Positions 6,053-14,046 are shown, numbered from the stretch's first letter. The stretch is DNA of 46,125 bases from Puniceicoccales bacterium (GCA_031258995.1 JAIRMB010000061.1:1-46125), one strand, 5' to 3'. Translations and numbers: made by a program. The notes: generated from the sequence alone by a model not told the origin.

Positions 6053-6707
6053 ATCAGAGCAAGTCATTGAGGCTTTTCTCCGTGTGCATGCTCTCGACCA
6101 TGCGGTCCATGGCCGTCCGGAGCGGGCGCGGCAAATTGCGGACCGCCGCCGAGAGCTGATCGACGGGGGCCTTTCTGTCCAAGAGGCTGGGCTTGCAGTC
6201 TGGCGGGAGGTGGAGGAGGTGATCAACCCGGAAGTGGAGGCGGAAAAATTGGAAAGGCTCCGGATGATTCACGATCCGAGGACCCGCGACTCCATAGAGC
6301 CTCGGGGCCCTATTGAAGAAGCGGCAATGACGGAGGAGCGGGTTCTGCTGATCCGCGATCCGGCGACCCGCGATTCCATAGTGCCTCGGAATGAGCGCGA
6401 GCGGGACGTGATGAAAACGGAGCTTATGGCCGCAGAGAACGCACGAATGGCCGCGGAGAACGCGCGAGTGGCCGAAGAGACCGCGCGAATGGCCGAAGAG
6501 ACGCAGCGCCTTGTGGGGATGGCTGAAAAAAAAATGACGGCGGGGATCGGTCCAGCTGCGAAGTCTGCTAGCGGTTTTTTCGCGAAGACGTGGGGCGCGA
6601 TTGTCGCCGCGGCCGTGGCCGTGGCGACATTTTTCTGTTTCCTCGGCTGGCGGTTGGGCCTCTGTTCGCGCTACGGCGAAAAAGCAAGCGAGGAGGCGCA
6701 GAAATGA
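5928..6707 (+). CDS. T3SS-locus cassette gene B, copy 2 (coiled-coil protein with C-terminal membrane helix)
   Basis: Paralogue of the gene at 2802-3641; 259 residues. The first 42 residues are nearly the same as in copy 1. Residues 44-80 have diverged (EQVIEAFLRVHALDHAVHG). Both DPxTRDSIxPR motifs are kept, the MAAENAR-type heptads number four instead of seven, and the C-terminal hydrophobic helix (WGAIVAAAVAVATFFCFLGW) with the basic tail is conserved. The stop codon overlaps the ATG of gene C2 as ATGA. Conservation of the N-terminus and the membrane helix, with divergence between, suggests that these ends carry the essential signals. Confidence 0.8.
   Translation: MNTIPNRQTGPRVVEIEDLVVGPGALATPGGRRPRVEEPDLPSEQVIEAFLRVHALDHAVHGRPERARQIADRRRELIDGGLSVQEAGLAVWREVEEVINPEVEAEKLERLRMIHDPRTRDSIEPRGPIEEAAMTEERVLLIRDPATRDSIVPRNERERDVMKTELMAAENARMAAENARVAEETARMAEETQRLVGMAEKKMTAGIGPAAKSASGFFAKTWGAIVAAAVAVATFFCFLGWRLGLCSRYGEKASEEAQK
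6426..6509 (+). repeat. four tandem 21-bp repeats in gene B2
   Basis: Units at 6426, 6447, 6468 and 6489 encode MAAENAR, MAAENAR, VAEETAR and MAEETQR. They correspond to the seven-unit array of gene B1. Confidence 0.88.
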
Positions 6708-7201
6708 ATGCGCTTGAATCTGCTCTGGCTGCCGAGCAGCGAGAGTTGGAACGTCGCCGTTCCCGCGTGCGCCGGGCCGAGGAGGCTGGGCGCTCTTTTA
6801 TGCGCCTTAATGAGGAGGTGCGAGTACTGGGCAGAGTTCTTAGGGATTGCGACGGTACAGACGCGGAAACGAGAGCTCTGTTGGAAGGTGAAGTGGATGC
6901 CACTTCATTGGCCATGTTTGATGCAATGTTGTGCTCCGTGGCGTTAGATTGTGGCGGCGAAAAAGAAAGCGCGCTCGTGCCGCACATTCACGGACTGAGC
7001 GTTCTTACGGGGGAAGAACTGCAAAAATCTATTGATGTGCTCACCCGTGCGGTTGCGGACTATAACGGCACCGAATGTTACGGTCCGTCCCGACAGTCCT
7101 TGCGGCACTTTTACACATTTCTTACCGACCGCCTGTCTCCGGATCCAATTGCAGCTTCACTTGACCGTATGTTCGGCCCTTCATTCGGGACGCAGTCGTA
7201 G
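6704..7201 (+). CDS. T3SS-locus cassette gene C, copy 2 (unknown function)
   Basis: Paralogue of the gene at 3638-4144; 165 residues, with the start overlapping the B2 stop (ATGA) and an AGGAGG site at 6690-6696. It has the same N-terminal Arg/Glu-rich coiled coil and the same conserved core (ESALVPHIHGLSVLTGEELQ). The C-terminal 25 residues differ from copy 1 (LDRMFGPSFGTQS). No family recognised. Confidence 0.8.
   Translation: MNALESALAAEQRELERRRSRVRRAEEAGRSFMRLNEEVRVLGRVLRDCDGTDAETRALLEGEVDATSLAMFDAMLCSVALDCGGEKESALVPHIHGLSVLTGEELQKSIDVLTRAVADYNGTECYGPSRQSLRHFYTFLTDRLSPDPIAASLDRMFGPSFGTQS
6953..7062 (+). repeat. direct repeat in gene C2 (pairs with 3887-3996)
   Basis: 110 bases with two mismatches to 3887-3996, encoding the core of protein C. 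Confidence 0.9.
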
Positions 7202-7302
7202 TCGGGCGGCGGCCATAGCGCGCGAGGTGGCAGTTCGCGGCTGATTTTTTGGAGGCTCGCCTTTTCGAGCGTAGGGGGCGTTTTTTTGTCACCGTTGGGC
7301 AT

Positions 7303-7319
7303 GCGGCCGTAACGGCCGC
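7303..7319 (+). repeat. 7-bp perfect GC hairpin between C2 and sctY
   Basis: GCGGCCG at 7303-7309 pairs with CGGCCGC at 7313-7319 around a TAA loop. It follows a run of seven T at 7281-7287. No T run comes after the stem, so it is not a classical terminator on the plus strand. It could slow or stabilise the transcript entering sctY-sctV. Confidence 0.4.
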
Positions 7320-7403
7320 AGTTGGGCGAGAAATTTTGCCGTGGACAAGTGAAAAATGTCCCTGTAGCCTGCCCACCTTGGACGGGGGATCGCAAGAGAC
7401 ACT

Positions 7404-7493
7404 GTGGCGGAGGGTTTTTCGAATTTTTCCGGTCGGGCGACGGCCGTGGACGGTACGGCCCCGCGCCGTAGGAGCAAAGGGTTGACAGGCTGA
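7404..7493 (+). pseudogene. remnant of a duplicated SycN-like gene start
   Basis: The GTG at 7404 with VAEGFSNF aligns with the GTG start of the SycN-like gene at 4277 (VAEDVLREFF) and continues the homology of the upstream non-coding DNA. After about ten codons similarity is lost and the frame stops at 7491-7493, just before the sctY ATG. It is best read as the truncated end of the duplicated segment rather than a working gene. Confidence 0.55.
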
Positions 7494-7496
7494 GAA

Positions 7497-8009
7497 ATGG
7501 AAGCGACGGACAGAGAATTTCTCAGCATGTTGGGCCACCTTTATTTGCAATACGGTCGCTGGGACGAGGCTCGCGTTATCTATGGCTCTCTAGTGGAACT
7601 GTCAGAACGGGAGCCGCTTCTTCTTCTTACCTACGCCTACTGCCTCGCCCAGAATGGCCAGTACGCCGTCGCACTTCACCATCTGGACAGTTTGGAGGGG
7701 AAAGATTTTCTCCCCAAAGCCCGCAGTGCCTATCGACTCCTGCGAGGGAATGTGCTTTGGTATCTGGGTAGGGATGAGGAAGCCCGTCGCGAGTTGGAAC
7801 TTTTTTTACAGACCGAACGAAAGCGGGCCCGCCTGGAGCCCACCCGGCCCTCCCTCATCGTTCGTTCGGCGGCGGAACGGGTGCGACAGCTGCTGGAGGA
7901 GCCAAAGCGCTGGCGGGACGAGGGGCTGCCCTACCGCCGCGGGGAAGGCCTATGGCGGCGCCTACTGCGATTCATTGCCAAAAAAGAACTTTCACAGAGA
8001 AGGAGCTAG
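7497..8009 (+). CDS. sctY: T3SS chaperone-like TPR protein SctY (YscY-like)
   Basis: In Ysc systems YscY binds YscX and the export gate SctV and is needed for secretion of early substrates. This 170-residue protein starts with REFLSMLGHLYLQYGRWDEA, close to the first TPR of YscY (QEFLLLNGWLQLQCGHAERA). It has about three TPR-like helix pairs up to residue 105 (second TYAYCLAQNGQYAVALHHL, third RLLRGNVLWYLGRDEEA). A basic C-terminal tail of some 60 residues makes it longer than YscY (114 aa). It ends 3 bases before sctV, so the two are surely coupled. Confidence 0.75.
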   Translation: MEATDREFLSMLGHLYLQYGRWDEARVIYGSLVELSEREPLLLLTYAYCLAQNGQYAVALHHLDSLEGKDFLPKARSAYRLLRGNVLWYLGRDEEARRELELFLQTERKRARLEPTRPSLIVRSAAERVRQLLEEPKRWRDEGLPYRRGEGLWRRLLRFIAKKELSQRRS

Positions 8010-8012
8010 GAC

Positions 8013-10106
8013 GTGAGCATAGCGGAAAGATTTGAGGGAGGTGTGCTGCGGATCAGCCGAGTGAGCGATGTCATGCTGGCGGGGCTCATCATACTCGTTT
8101 TGGCACTCATGATCGTGCCACTCAACGAATTGATGGTAGACACGCTCATCGCGCTGAATCTGACGATTTCCATGATCATGATGATGATGTCCCTCTACAT
8201 TTCGGGCGTGCTGGCCTTCTCCACTTTTCCCAGCATGCTGCTTTTTACCACACTATTTCGAATGTCTTTGGCAATCGCCACAACCCGCATGATCCTGCTC
8301 CATGCCCACGCAGGAAAAATCATTAATGCGTTTGGTAACTTCGTCGTTGGCGGTAATTTTGTCGTAGGCGCTGTCATCTTTTTAATCATCATTATCGTCA
8401 ATTTTTTAGTCATCACAAAGGGTTCCGAGCGAGTGGCTGAGGTAGGCGCCCGCTTCACGTTGGACGCCATGCCGGGCAAACAGATGTCCATCGACGCGGA
8501 CCTGCGGGCGGGCACGATCGATGTGGATGAGGGCAAAAAACGGCGGGCTAATTTAGAGAAAGAGAGCCAGCTCTACGGCGCCATGGACGGCGCCATGAAA
8601 TTCGTCAAAGGGGATGCCATCTGCAGCCTCATCATCACTGCTATCAACATCATCGCAGGGCTCATCATCGGGGTCAGCCAAAAGGGCATGACCATGGACA
8701 AAGCCCTAAAGGTGTACTCCATCCTCACCATCGGTGACGGCCTCGTCTCCCAGATTCCGGCCATCATGATCTCCATCACGGCCGGCATCATTGTCACCCG
8801 CGTTTCTTCGGAGGAGAAGAGCCCCCTCGGCAAAGAGGTCTTTAATCAGGTAATTTCCCAACCGAAAGCCATGGTGTTGGCTGGCACCATCGCCCTCCTC
8901 TTCGCGCTGCTGCCCGGCTTCCCCAAGGGACCATTTTTCTGCCTGGGTGCCACCATCTTTTTCGCAGGAAGGACTTTCATCAGCGTTGCCACCGGAAAGG
9001 GCCGTAAGAAGCGGAAAAAGGCGACCAAACCGGGCGTAAAAGGGGACGTGCCAGACAAGACGGAGGAGAGTGAAGAACCTTTTTCGATCACCGTGCCCCT
9101 CATGTTGGACGTGGCCACTTCCATCGAATCTTCCATCGAAGCGGAAACCCTCAACGAACAGCTCATGCAGGTACGGCGAGCCCTCTACCACGACTTGGGC
9201 GTGCCATTTCCGGGCATTCACTTGCGCTTCAACGACACACTTCCGGCCGGCAGCTACCAGGTGCTGCTCCAAGAGGTGCCCATCTCCCAGGGCAAGTTGG
9301 TCCCCAATTCCGTCATCGTCCGCGAGACACCCGAAAATCTCGAAATTCTCCGCATTCCCTACCAGGAGGAAACGCCCTTCTTGCCCAACATCCCCGCCCT
9401 TTGGGTGTCGGAGAAGTACGTGCCTCAGCTGGAAAAAGCCGGCGTCAAGTTCCTCCGCACGCCGGAAATTTTCACCTACCACCTGTCCTTCGTACTCAAG
9501 CGCTATGCGGGAGACTTCATCGGTCTTCAGGAAACCCGCTTCCTGACGGAGCAGTTCGAAAAGAGCTCACCGGAAATTGTTCGGGAAGTCATGCGCATCC
9601 TGCCGGTGCAAAAAATCACGGAAGTGCTTCAACGGCTGGTGCAAGAAGAAATTTCCATTCGAAATCTCAAAGGCATTCTGCAGGCCCTCATAGAATGGGG
9701 TCAAAAGGAAAAGGAGCCGGTGCTGCTGGCCGACTACGTACGTACCACCATGAAGCGCTACATCAGCTACAAATTCTCCGGTGGGCAGAACATCTTGGCC
9801 GCCTACCTGCTCGATCCCACCATCGAAGACGTCATCCGCAAATCCATCCGTCAGACCTCTGCCGGCTCTTACCTGGCTCTGGAGCCGGACATGGCCAAGC
9901 GCATCCTCAAGGGCATCAAGCAGGAAGTGGGCGACCTGTCCAAGTTGGAGCAAAAGCCGGTGCTGCTCACCTCCATGGACATCCGCCGCTACGTCCGCAA
10001 GCTCATCGAACTGGACCTCTACGAATTGCCCGTCCTTTCCCACCAGGAACTCACCGAAGAAATTACCATCCAGCCACTCGGCCGCGTCGTCCTCCCGCGC
10101 AGCTAA
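8013..10106 (+). CDS. sctV: T3SS export gate protein SctV (YscV/LcrD/CdsV family)
   Basis: SctV forms the nonameric inner-membrane export gate of the T3SS; its cytoplasmic ring receives chaperone-substrate complexes. The 697-residue product has hydrophobic helices over residues 20-330, including MLAGLIILVLALMIVPL. The FHIPEP family signature is present (RVAEVGARFTLDAMPGKQMS, just after the third to fourth helix), and a long cytoplasmic domain follows from about residue 345 with a charged linker. Family lengths are about 690-710. The GTG start at 8013 follows an AAGGAG site. I assign it to the virulence T3SS rather than to flagella (FlhA) because of the SycN-, SctX- and SctY-like genes upstream and the absence of flagellar genes. 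It ends the locus and faces a convergent gene 43 bases away. Confidence 0.95.
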   Translation: MSIAERFEGGVLRISRVSDVMLAGLIILVLALMIVPLNELMVDTLIALNLTISMIMMMMSLYISGVLAFSTFPSMLLFTTLFRMSLAIATTRMILLHAHAGKIINAFGNFVVGGNFVVGAVIFLIIIIVNFLVITKGSERVAEVGARFTLDAMPGKQMSIDADLRAGTIDVDEGKKRRANLEKESQLYGAMDGAMKFVKGDAICSLIITAINIIAGLIIGVSQKGMTMDKALKVYSILTIGDGLVSQIPAIMISITAGIIVTRVSSEEKSPLGKEVFNQVISQPKAMVLAGTIALLFALLPGFPKGPFFCLGATIFFAGRTFISVATGKGRKKRKKATKPGVKGDVPDKTEESEEPFSITVPLMLDVATSIESSIEAETLNEQLMQVRRALYHDLGVPFPGIHLRFNDTLPAGSYQVLLQEVPISQGKLVPNSVIVRETPENLEILRIPYQEETPFLPNIPALWVSEKYVPQLEKAGVKFLRTPEIFTYHLSFVLKRYAGDFIGLQETRFLTEQFEKSSPEIVREVMRILPVQKITEVLQRLVQEEISIRNLKGILQALIEWGQKEKEPVLLADYVRTTMKRYISYKFSGGQNILAAYLLDPTIEDVIRKSIRQTSAGSYLALEPDMAKRILKGIKQEVGDLSKLEQKPVLLTSMDIRRYVRKLIELDLYELPVLSHQELTEEITIQPLGRVVLPRS

Positions 10107-10149
10107 AAAATATCGATTCGCATGGGCTAAAGGGCCAGGAGTCCACTCC

Positions 10150-11040
10150 TCAAAAGCAAAACAGGTTGTCCTGGCGAAGACCGTAGCGGGTGGCGGCTTT
10201 TTTTATGAGACTATTAAGTTCGAATTCGCGAAAAAACGCCAATAGGGCTTGGCAGTCGACGGAGTGCCGTTCCAATGGACCTTGGGAAAGGGAGAGATCG
10301 AAAGCGATGAGCCGCCGATTGCGTTCCAGATCATCGGCAAAGTCGCGGAGATTTTTTGCGATGGCGGGCGGCAGCTCCCCGCAGTGTGCGAAAATGCCCT
10401 CGATGGAGCCGTAGGATTGGAGCAGTCTGGCCGCCGTCTTCGCCCCAATCCGCGGAACCCCAGGCACATTGTCCGCCGCATCGCCCACTAGACTCAAGTA
10501 ATCCACCATCTGCTGGGGCCGTACGGAAAATTTCGCCAGCACTTCGGTCGGACCCATGGGAGCCCAGCGAAAGGAAGGACTCCCCATCACCGGCGGCCGC
10601 CAGAGGGTAATACTATGAGAAACGATCTGTGTAAAATCTTTATCCGAACTGGCGATGTCTACGAAATTCCCTCGCTCCGCCTCGGCGACGGCCCGGGAAG
10701 CAAGCAGGTCGTCCGCCTCCACGTCCTGCCGTTCAACCACAGCGGCCGCCATGAGACCCGCAAGGCGGCGAACCTGTGGCAATTGGAGACGTAACTCCTC
10801 CGGCATGGGTTTGCGTTGGGCCTTATATTCGGGCAACAGTTCCCTGCGCTGGGCGGAGCGGCCCAGGTCAAAAAAAACGACGCTGTATTCTGGACGAATG
10901 ATGTCCTCGAGCCGCCAGATGGTACTCGCATAACCAAAAATGGCACCGGTCGGGAAACCGTCCCGGCGATTGAGCTCTCCGATGCCGTAATAGCCGCGAA
11001 ATGCGATGTTGTGGCCGTCGACCAGTAAAACGCGCGCCAT
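10150..11040 (-). CDS. 5'-3' exonuclease of the DNA polymerase I N-terminal (FEN/PIN) type
   Basis: The protein is 296 residues and resembles the nuclease domain of DNA polymerase I, here as a separate protein. Acidic metal-binding motifs are visible: VDGHNIAFRGYY at the start, DVEADDLLAS near residue 110, SSDKDFTQIV near 135, and the helix-hairpin-helix region VGDAADNVPGVPRIGAKTA near 185-205. Its likely role is removal of RNA primers or flaps in replication and repair. The ATG at 11040 is chosen because the family begins a few residues before VDGHN; a TTG 13 codons upstream (11079) is possible. It is the last gene of a minus-strand group with dCMP deaminase, kpsF and glmM. Confidence 0.88.
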   Translation of the reverse strand: MARVLLVDGHNIAFRGYYGIGELNRRDGFPTGAIFGYASTIWRLEDIIRPEYSVVFFDLGRSAQRRELLPEYKAQRKPMPEELRLQLPQVRRLAGLMAAAVVERQDVEADDLLASRAVAEAERGNFVDIASSDKDFTQIVSHSITLWRPPVMGSPSFRWAPMGPTEVLAKFSVRPQQMVDYLSLVGDAADNVPGVPRIGAKTAARLLQSYGSIEGIFAHCGELPPAIAKNLRDFADDLERNRRLIAFDLSLSQGPLERHSVDCQALLAFFREFELNSLIKKAATRYGLRQDNLFCF

Positions 11041-11106
11041 CGAAAATTTAGCCCCGCTGGACCTTCTGCCAATCTCCAACAGACCGGTAAAGCGGAAAAC
11101 AATTTC

Positions 11107-11673
11107 TCAAATTTTTCGCACCGCCACGGCCGCCTCATGGAAAAGTTCATCGGCGATGGGATCGTTGTCGTAGTCCCAATGGTAGGTGATTTTTCGCACG
11201 CCAGCCGCGATGAGGACCTTCGCACAATGGACGCAGGGATAGTGAGTAATGTAAGCGCTTGATCCGGAAACGGATACACCACGTCTGGCCGCATCTCCGA
11301 TGGCATTCTGTTCCGCATGGACGGTACCTAGTTCGTGGCCGTCCCGGATCCGCGATGTGTGCGGTAAACCAGGAAGGAAGCCGTTATATCCGGATGCGAT
11401 GATGCGGTTACCCTGTTCCCCGATAGTTACTAAGACACAACCCACGTGCTGGCGAGAGCAGGGAGACCGGGCAGCAATGAGAAGGGCGACGGATAGAAAA
11501 TATTCTTCCCAGCTAGGTCGACAGCTAAGACGCTCTAGCTGCTCCGCCAAAATTTCCGGTAGGGTCCTCCCCACGGTCGCCACGGTGGGATGGAGTCGCC
11601 CACCCGTCAACCCTACACAGCCATCGAATTCACCTCCGAGCACTCTGCCTGCCCATATCTCCCACCGTATCAT
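11107..11673 (-). CDS. deoxycytidylate (dCMP) deaminase, ComEB type
   Basis: The enzyme deaminates dCMP to dUMP, a zinc-dependent step supplying dTMP synthesis. The zinc-binding and catalytic motif HAEQNAI lies near residue 120, and the second motif PCVHCAKVLIAAG near 147-159. The frame gives up to 188 residues from an ATG that overlaps the kpsF end by 44 bases. Family members are about 150 residues, so translation may begin further in (TTG at 11610, or GTG at 11583 or 11574). The first 35 residues are not family-like. Confidence 0.88.
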   Translation of the reverse strand: MIRWEIWAGRVLGGEFDGCVGLTGGRLHPTVATVGRTLPEILAEQLERLSCRPSWEEYFLSVALLIAARSPCSRQHVGCVLVTIGEQGNRIIASGYNGFLPGLPHTSRIRDGHELGTVHAEQNAIGDAARRGVSVSGSSAYITHYPCVHCAKVLIAAGVRKITYHWDYDNDPIADELFHEAAVAVRKI

Positions 11674-12637
11674 GAATGCGAATCAGTCCGAGCAACTTGT
11701 CGCCTTCGCCAATCACCGGCAGAACCCCAACCTGGGATGGACCCGATTCCATATGGGCCACCGCCTCGCCAATGGACTGTTCCGGCCGAATGGTCCGCGG
11801 CCGAGCATTTTGCACATCCATCGCACGAATTCCCCGCAGATCTTCGGTCTTCTGAATGAGCCGACGAATGTCACCATCCGTGATAATCCCCAAAAGTTTT
11901 CCGTCTCCGTCAACGGTACAGCAAGCACCTAATGGCCTCTCCGTCATGGCAATAATTACCTCCCGGACCGTGGAGCCGGGATTCAAATGGGCCACCTCAT
12001 CGAGCGGATGGAGCACGTCTGCGACACGGAGTAAAAGGTTGCGGCCCAATTGCCCGCCCGGATGCAGGAGAGAAAACTGTTCCGGCCGGAAATCGCGAGC
12101 CGCCATCAGCACGCAAGCGAGAGCATCTCCCACAGCAAGAGCACTTACGGCACTGCTGGTGGGAACCAGGCCCAGCGGATCTGCCTCGCGACCGGCAAAG
12201 GCTTCCAGCACGTAGTCACAGCGGCTGGCGAGGGGCGAATGGGCACTGCCCACTAGGGCGATAGGCGTGGCGCCCAAATGTCGCAGAAGTGGAACGAGCA
12301 AAAGCAGCTCGTCGCTTGCTCCGCTGCGGGAGAGAAGAATCATCGGATCCCCGGGCGAAAGAATTCCTAAGTCACCGTGGAGAGCCTCTGTCGGGTGGAT
12401 GAACAAGGCTTGCGTCCCGGTACTGGTCAACGTCGCCGCAATTTTCTGGGCGACAAAAGCAGACTTTCCGACGGCCGAAAGAAGAACTTTTCCCCGCCGC
12501 TGCAAAATGAGAGACACGACCCGATCGAAATCCTCCGAAAGAACGGCCGCCGTGTGACGTAATGCATCTGCTTCAGCCCCTATAACTTTCCGCGCCATAG
12601 CCTGCCAATCGGATGGCCCTCCTATTTTTTTTCCCAC
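11630..12637 (-). CDS. kdsD: D-arabinose-5-phosphate isomerase (KpsF/GutQ family)
   Basis: The enzyme interconverts D-ribulose-5-phosphate and D-arabinose-5-phosphate, the first step to Kdo of lipopolysaccharide. It thus indicates a Gram-negative envelope. An N-terminal SIS domain (LLSAVGKSAFVAQKIAATL; TEALHGDLGIL; MILLSRSGASDELL) is followed by FSLLHPGGQLGRNLLL and two CBS domains (LLGIITDGDIRRLI; LLGLIRIHDTV). Length, 335 residues, is usual. The GTG start at 12637 lies 10 bases after the glmM stop. An ATG at 12598 is an alternative and would remove 13 residues. The genus-specific symbol (kdsD, kpsF or gutQ) cannot be decided from sequence alone. Confidence 0.92.
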   Translation of the reverse strand: MGKKIGGPSDWQAMARKVIGAEADALRHTAAVLSEDFDRVVSLILQRRGKVLLSAVGKSAFVAQKIAATLTSTGTQALFIHPTEALHGDLGILSPGDPMILLSRSGASDELLLLVPLLRHLGATPIALVGSAHSPLASRCDYVLEAFAGREADPLGLVPTSSAVSALAVGDALACVLMAARDFRPEQFSLLHPGGQLGRNLLLRVADVLHPLDEVAHLNPGSTVREVIIAMTERPLGACCTVDGDGKLLGIITDGDIRRLIQKTEDLRGIRAMDVQNARPRTIRPEQSIGEAVAHMESGPSQVGVLPVIGEGDKLLGLIRIHDTVGDMGRQSARR

Positions 12638-12646
12638 TGGAACTTT

Positions 12647-13993
12647 TCAGTAGCCCTCGTCGGCCAGGTCCAGCAAAAACGCAGCGCGCAACTCTTTCAG
12701 CCAATGGCTGGCCATCCGTCCATCCACGGCCTCCACAATAAGTCGTAACTTGCTCTCTGTGCCAGAGTAACGCGCCAAAACACGGCCATTAGAATTCAGC
12801 GCATTTTCTGCCTTTTTTTGCATTTCACCAAAACGATGGGCCCGCTCCAGCGGAAAAATTTTTTTTAATGCAATGTTTTCCGACGCGGTCGGTCGCAGGG
12901 GGAACTGCCATGGGACGTCCAACGGTGCTCCAGAAAACGTGGAAAAAAAGAGTGCGCCCGCCAGGAGGCCGTCAGCCGTTGGGCCCGCACCGGTCCAAAG
13001 AAAATGACCGGACGGTTCTCCACCGAAATGACTTCCATGCAATTCCATGGCTTCTGCAACGTTCCGATCCCCCACGGCTACGCGCAGAACGGGGACCTGG
13101 AACGATGCCAGATGTCGATCCAGGGCACCGTTAGCAATAGCCGTCGTGACTACGGGCGTGAGAATTCCTATTTTCCGAAAATACAACGCTACACGGGCGA
13201 ATAGATGCTCACCCGGCAGCGGAATTCCCGTCCGATCGCAAACCACCGCCCGATCGCCATCGCCATCCACGGCCAACCCCCAATCCGAGCCGGTACAGCG
13301 GACAAATTCGCAAAGGGAATTGGGATGTTCGGAGCCGCAACCTAGGTTGATGTTTCGTCCGCTAGGTCTATTTGCCATCGATATCACCTCGGCTCCCAGG
13401 GATGTTAGCAAATCTGCCCCGATGGCGGAGAAAGAGCCGTTGGCCGTATCCAAAACGATTTTTTTCCCGTGGAGGCAGTTAGACGGCAAGATATTCCGCC
13501 AATGACTTCGATAGGCCACAAGTGCCTCTTCGTGGCAATCCACCGCCGCTCTCGTAGAATTTGACCCCCATTCCAAACCGGAGCAAAGCTTTGAACAAAT
13601 CAGTTCTTCCAGGTCCGCCTCATCCCGTTCGGACCATTTTCGCCCCTGCCCATCAAAAAATTTTATCCCATTGTCTTCCGAAGAATTATGAGATGCCGTA
13701 ATGGCTACGGCTCCATCGGCGGCGAAAAATCGAGCCGCAAAACTAATGGCGGGGGAAGGCAGAACACCTCCCAATAGCGGAGAAATTCTCTTTGGAAGTC
13801 CTTCTATAAGAGCTGCTTGCAGCGCATCGCCGCTAGAACGGCCGTCTTGGCCTAGGAAAAATTTCGTCCCCCCGCGGCGCAAAAGAAAATTTCCGAACGC
13901 CCAGCCGATGGCACGAAAAAAACTGGGGCAGATCGCTTTGCTGCCCCATGGTCCCCTAATGCCATCTGTGCCAAAAAATTTTCTCGCGACCAT
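12647..13993 (-). CDS. glmM: phosphoglucosamine mutase
   Basis: GlmM converts glucosamine-6-phosphate to glucosamine-1-phosphate for UDP-GlcNAc, precursor of peptidoglycan and lipid A. The 448-residue product begins KFFGTDGIRG, as GlmM proteins do. It has the phosphoserine loop TASHNSSEDNG near residue 98, the metal-binding DGDGDR near 245, the sugar-binding GGEPSGH near 330 and the phosphate-binding RYSGTESKLR near 415. It heads the minus-strand group. Its start lies 53 bases from the divergent dppD-like gene, so the two promoters must be close together there. Confidence 0.93.
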   Translation of the reverse strand: MVARKFFGTDGIRGPWGSKAICPSFFRAIGWAFGNFLLRRGGTKFFLGQDGRSSGDALQAALIEGLPKRISPLLGGVLPSPAISFAARFFAADGAVAITASHNSSEDNGIKFFDGQGRKWSERDEADLEELICSKLCSGLEWGSNSTRAAVDCHEEALVAYRSHWRNILPSNCLHGKKIVLDTANGSFSAIGADLLTSLGAEVISMANRPSGRNINLGCGSEHPNSLCEFVRCTGSDWGLAVDGDGDRAVVCDRTGIPLPGEHLFARVALYFRKIGILTPVVTTAIANGALDRHLASFQVPVLRVAVGDRNVAEAMELHGSHFGGEPSGHFLWTGAGPTADGLLAGALFFSTFSGAPLDVPWQFPLRPTASENIALKKIFPLERAHRFGEMQKKAENALNSNGRVLARYSGTESKLRLIVEAVDGRMASHWLKELRAAFLLDLADEGY

Positions 13994-14046
13994 CCATTCT
14001 TAGCCATAGGAACGCACTATCCCAGTAGCCATCATAAAACCTTCGC

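Larger units (their letters stand above)
7202..7496 (+). other. non-coding region between gene C2 and sctY, partly a copy of the sycN upstream region
   Basis: About 295 bases with no credible intact gene. From about 7328 the sequence (GAAATTTTGCCGTGGACAAG and onward) aligns with the bases before the SycN-like gene (from about 4203), ending at the sycN start codon. It also holds a possible hairpin near 7252-7266, a T7 run at 7281-7287 and the palindrome at 7303-7319. It therefore looks like a scar of the cassette duplication. Confidence 0.6.

Noticed and set aside
7252..7287. Possible intrinsic terminator between C2 and sctY (GCTCG/CGAGC stem, later T7)
   Set aside because: The five-pair stem is separated from the T run by about 14 bases, and a CGCC/GGCG alternative has only four pairs; too weak to call, and a terminator here would cut off sctY-sctV.
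7249..7485. Open frame starting with TTG between C2 and sctY
   Set aside because: Most of it is a copy of the non-coding DNA before sycN, where the corresponding frame has stop codons; no family match and a poor start.
8013..10106. Flagellar FlhA instead of SctV
   Set aside because: The preceding genes resemble SycN, SctX and SctY, which have no flagellar counterpart, and no flagellar gene is nearby.
10186..10203. T-rich run after sctV that might be a terminator
   Set aside because: The seven T follow a sequence without a real stem and lie inside the exonuclease gene.
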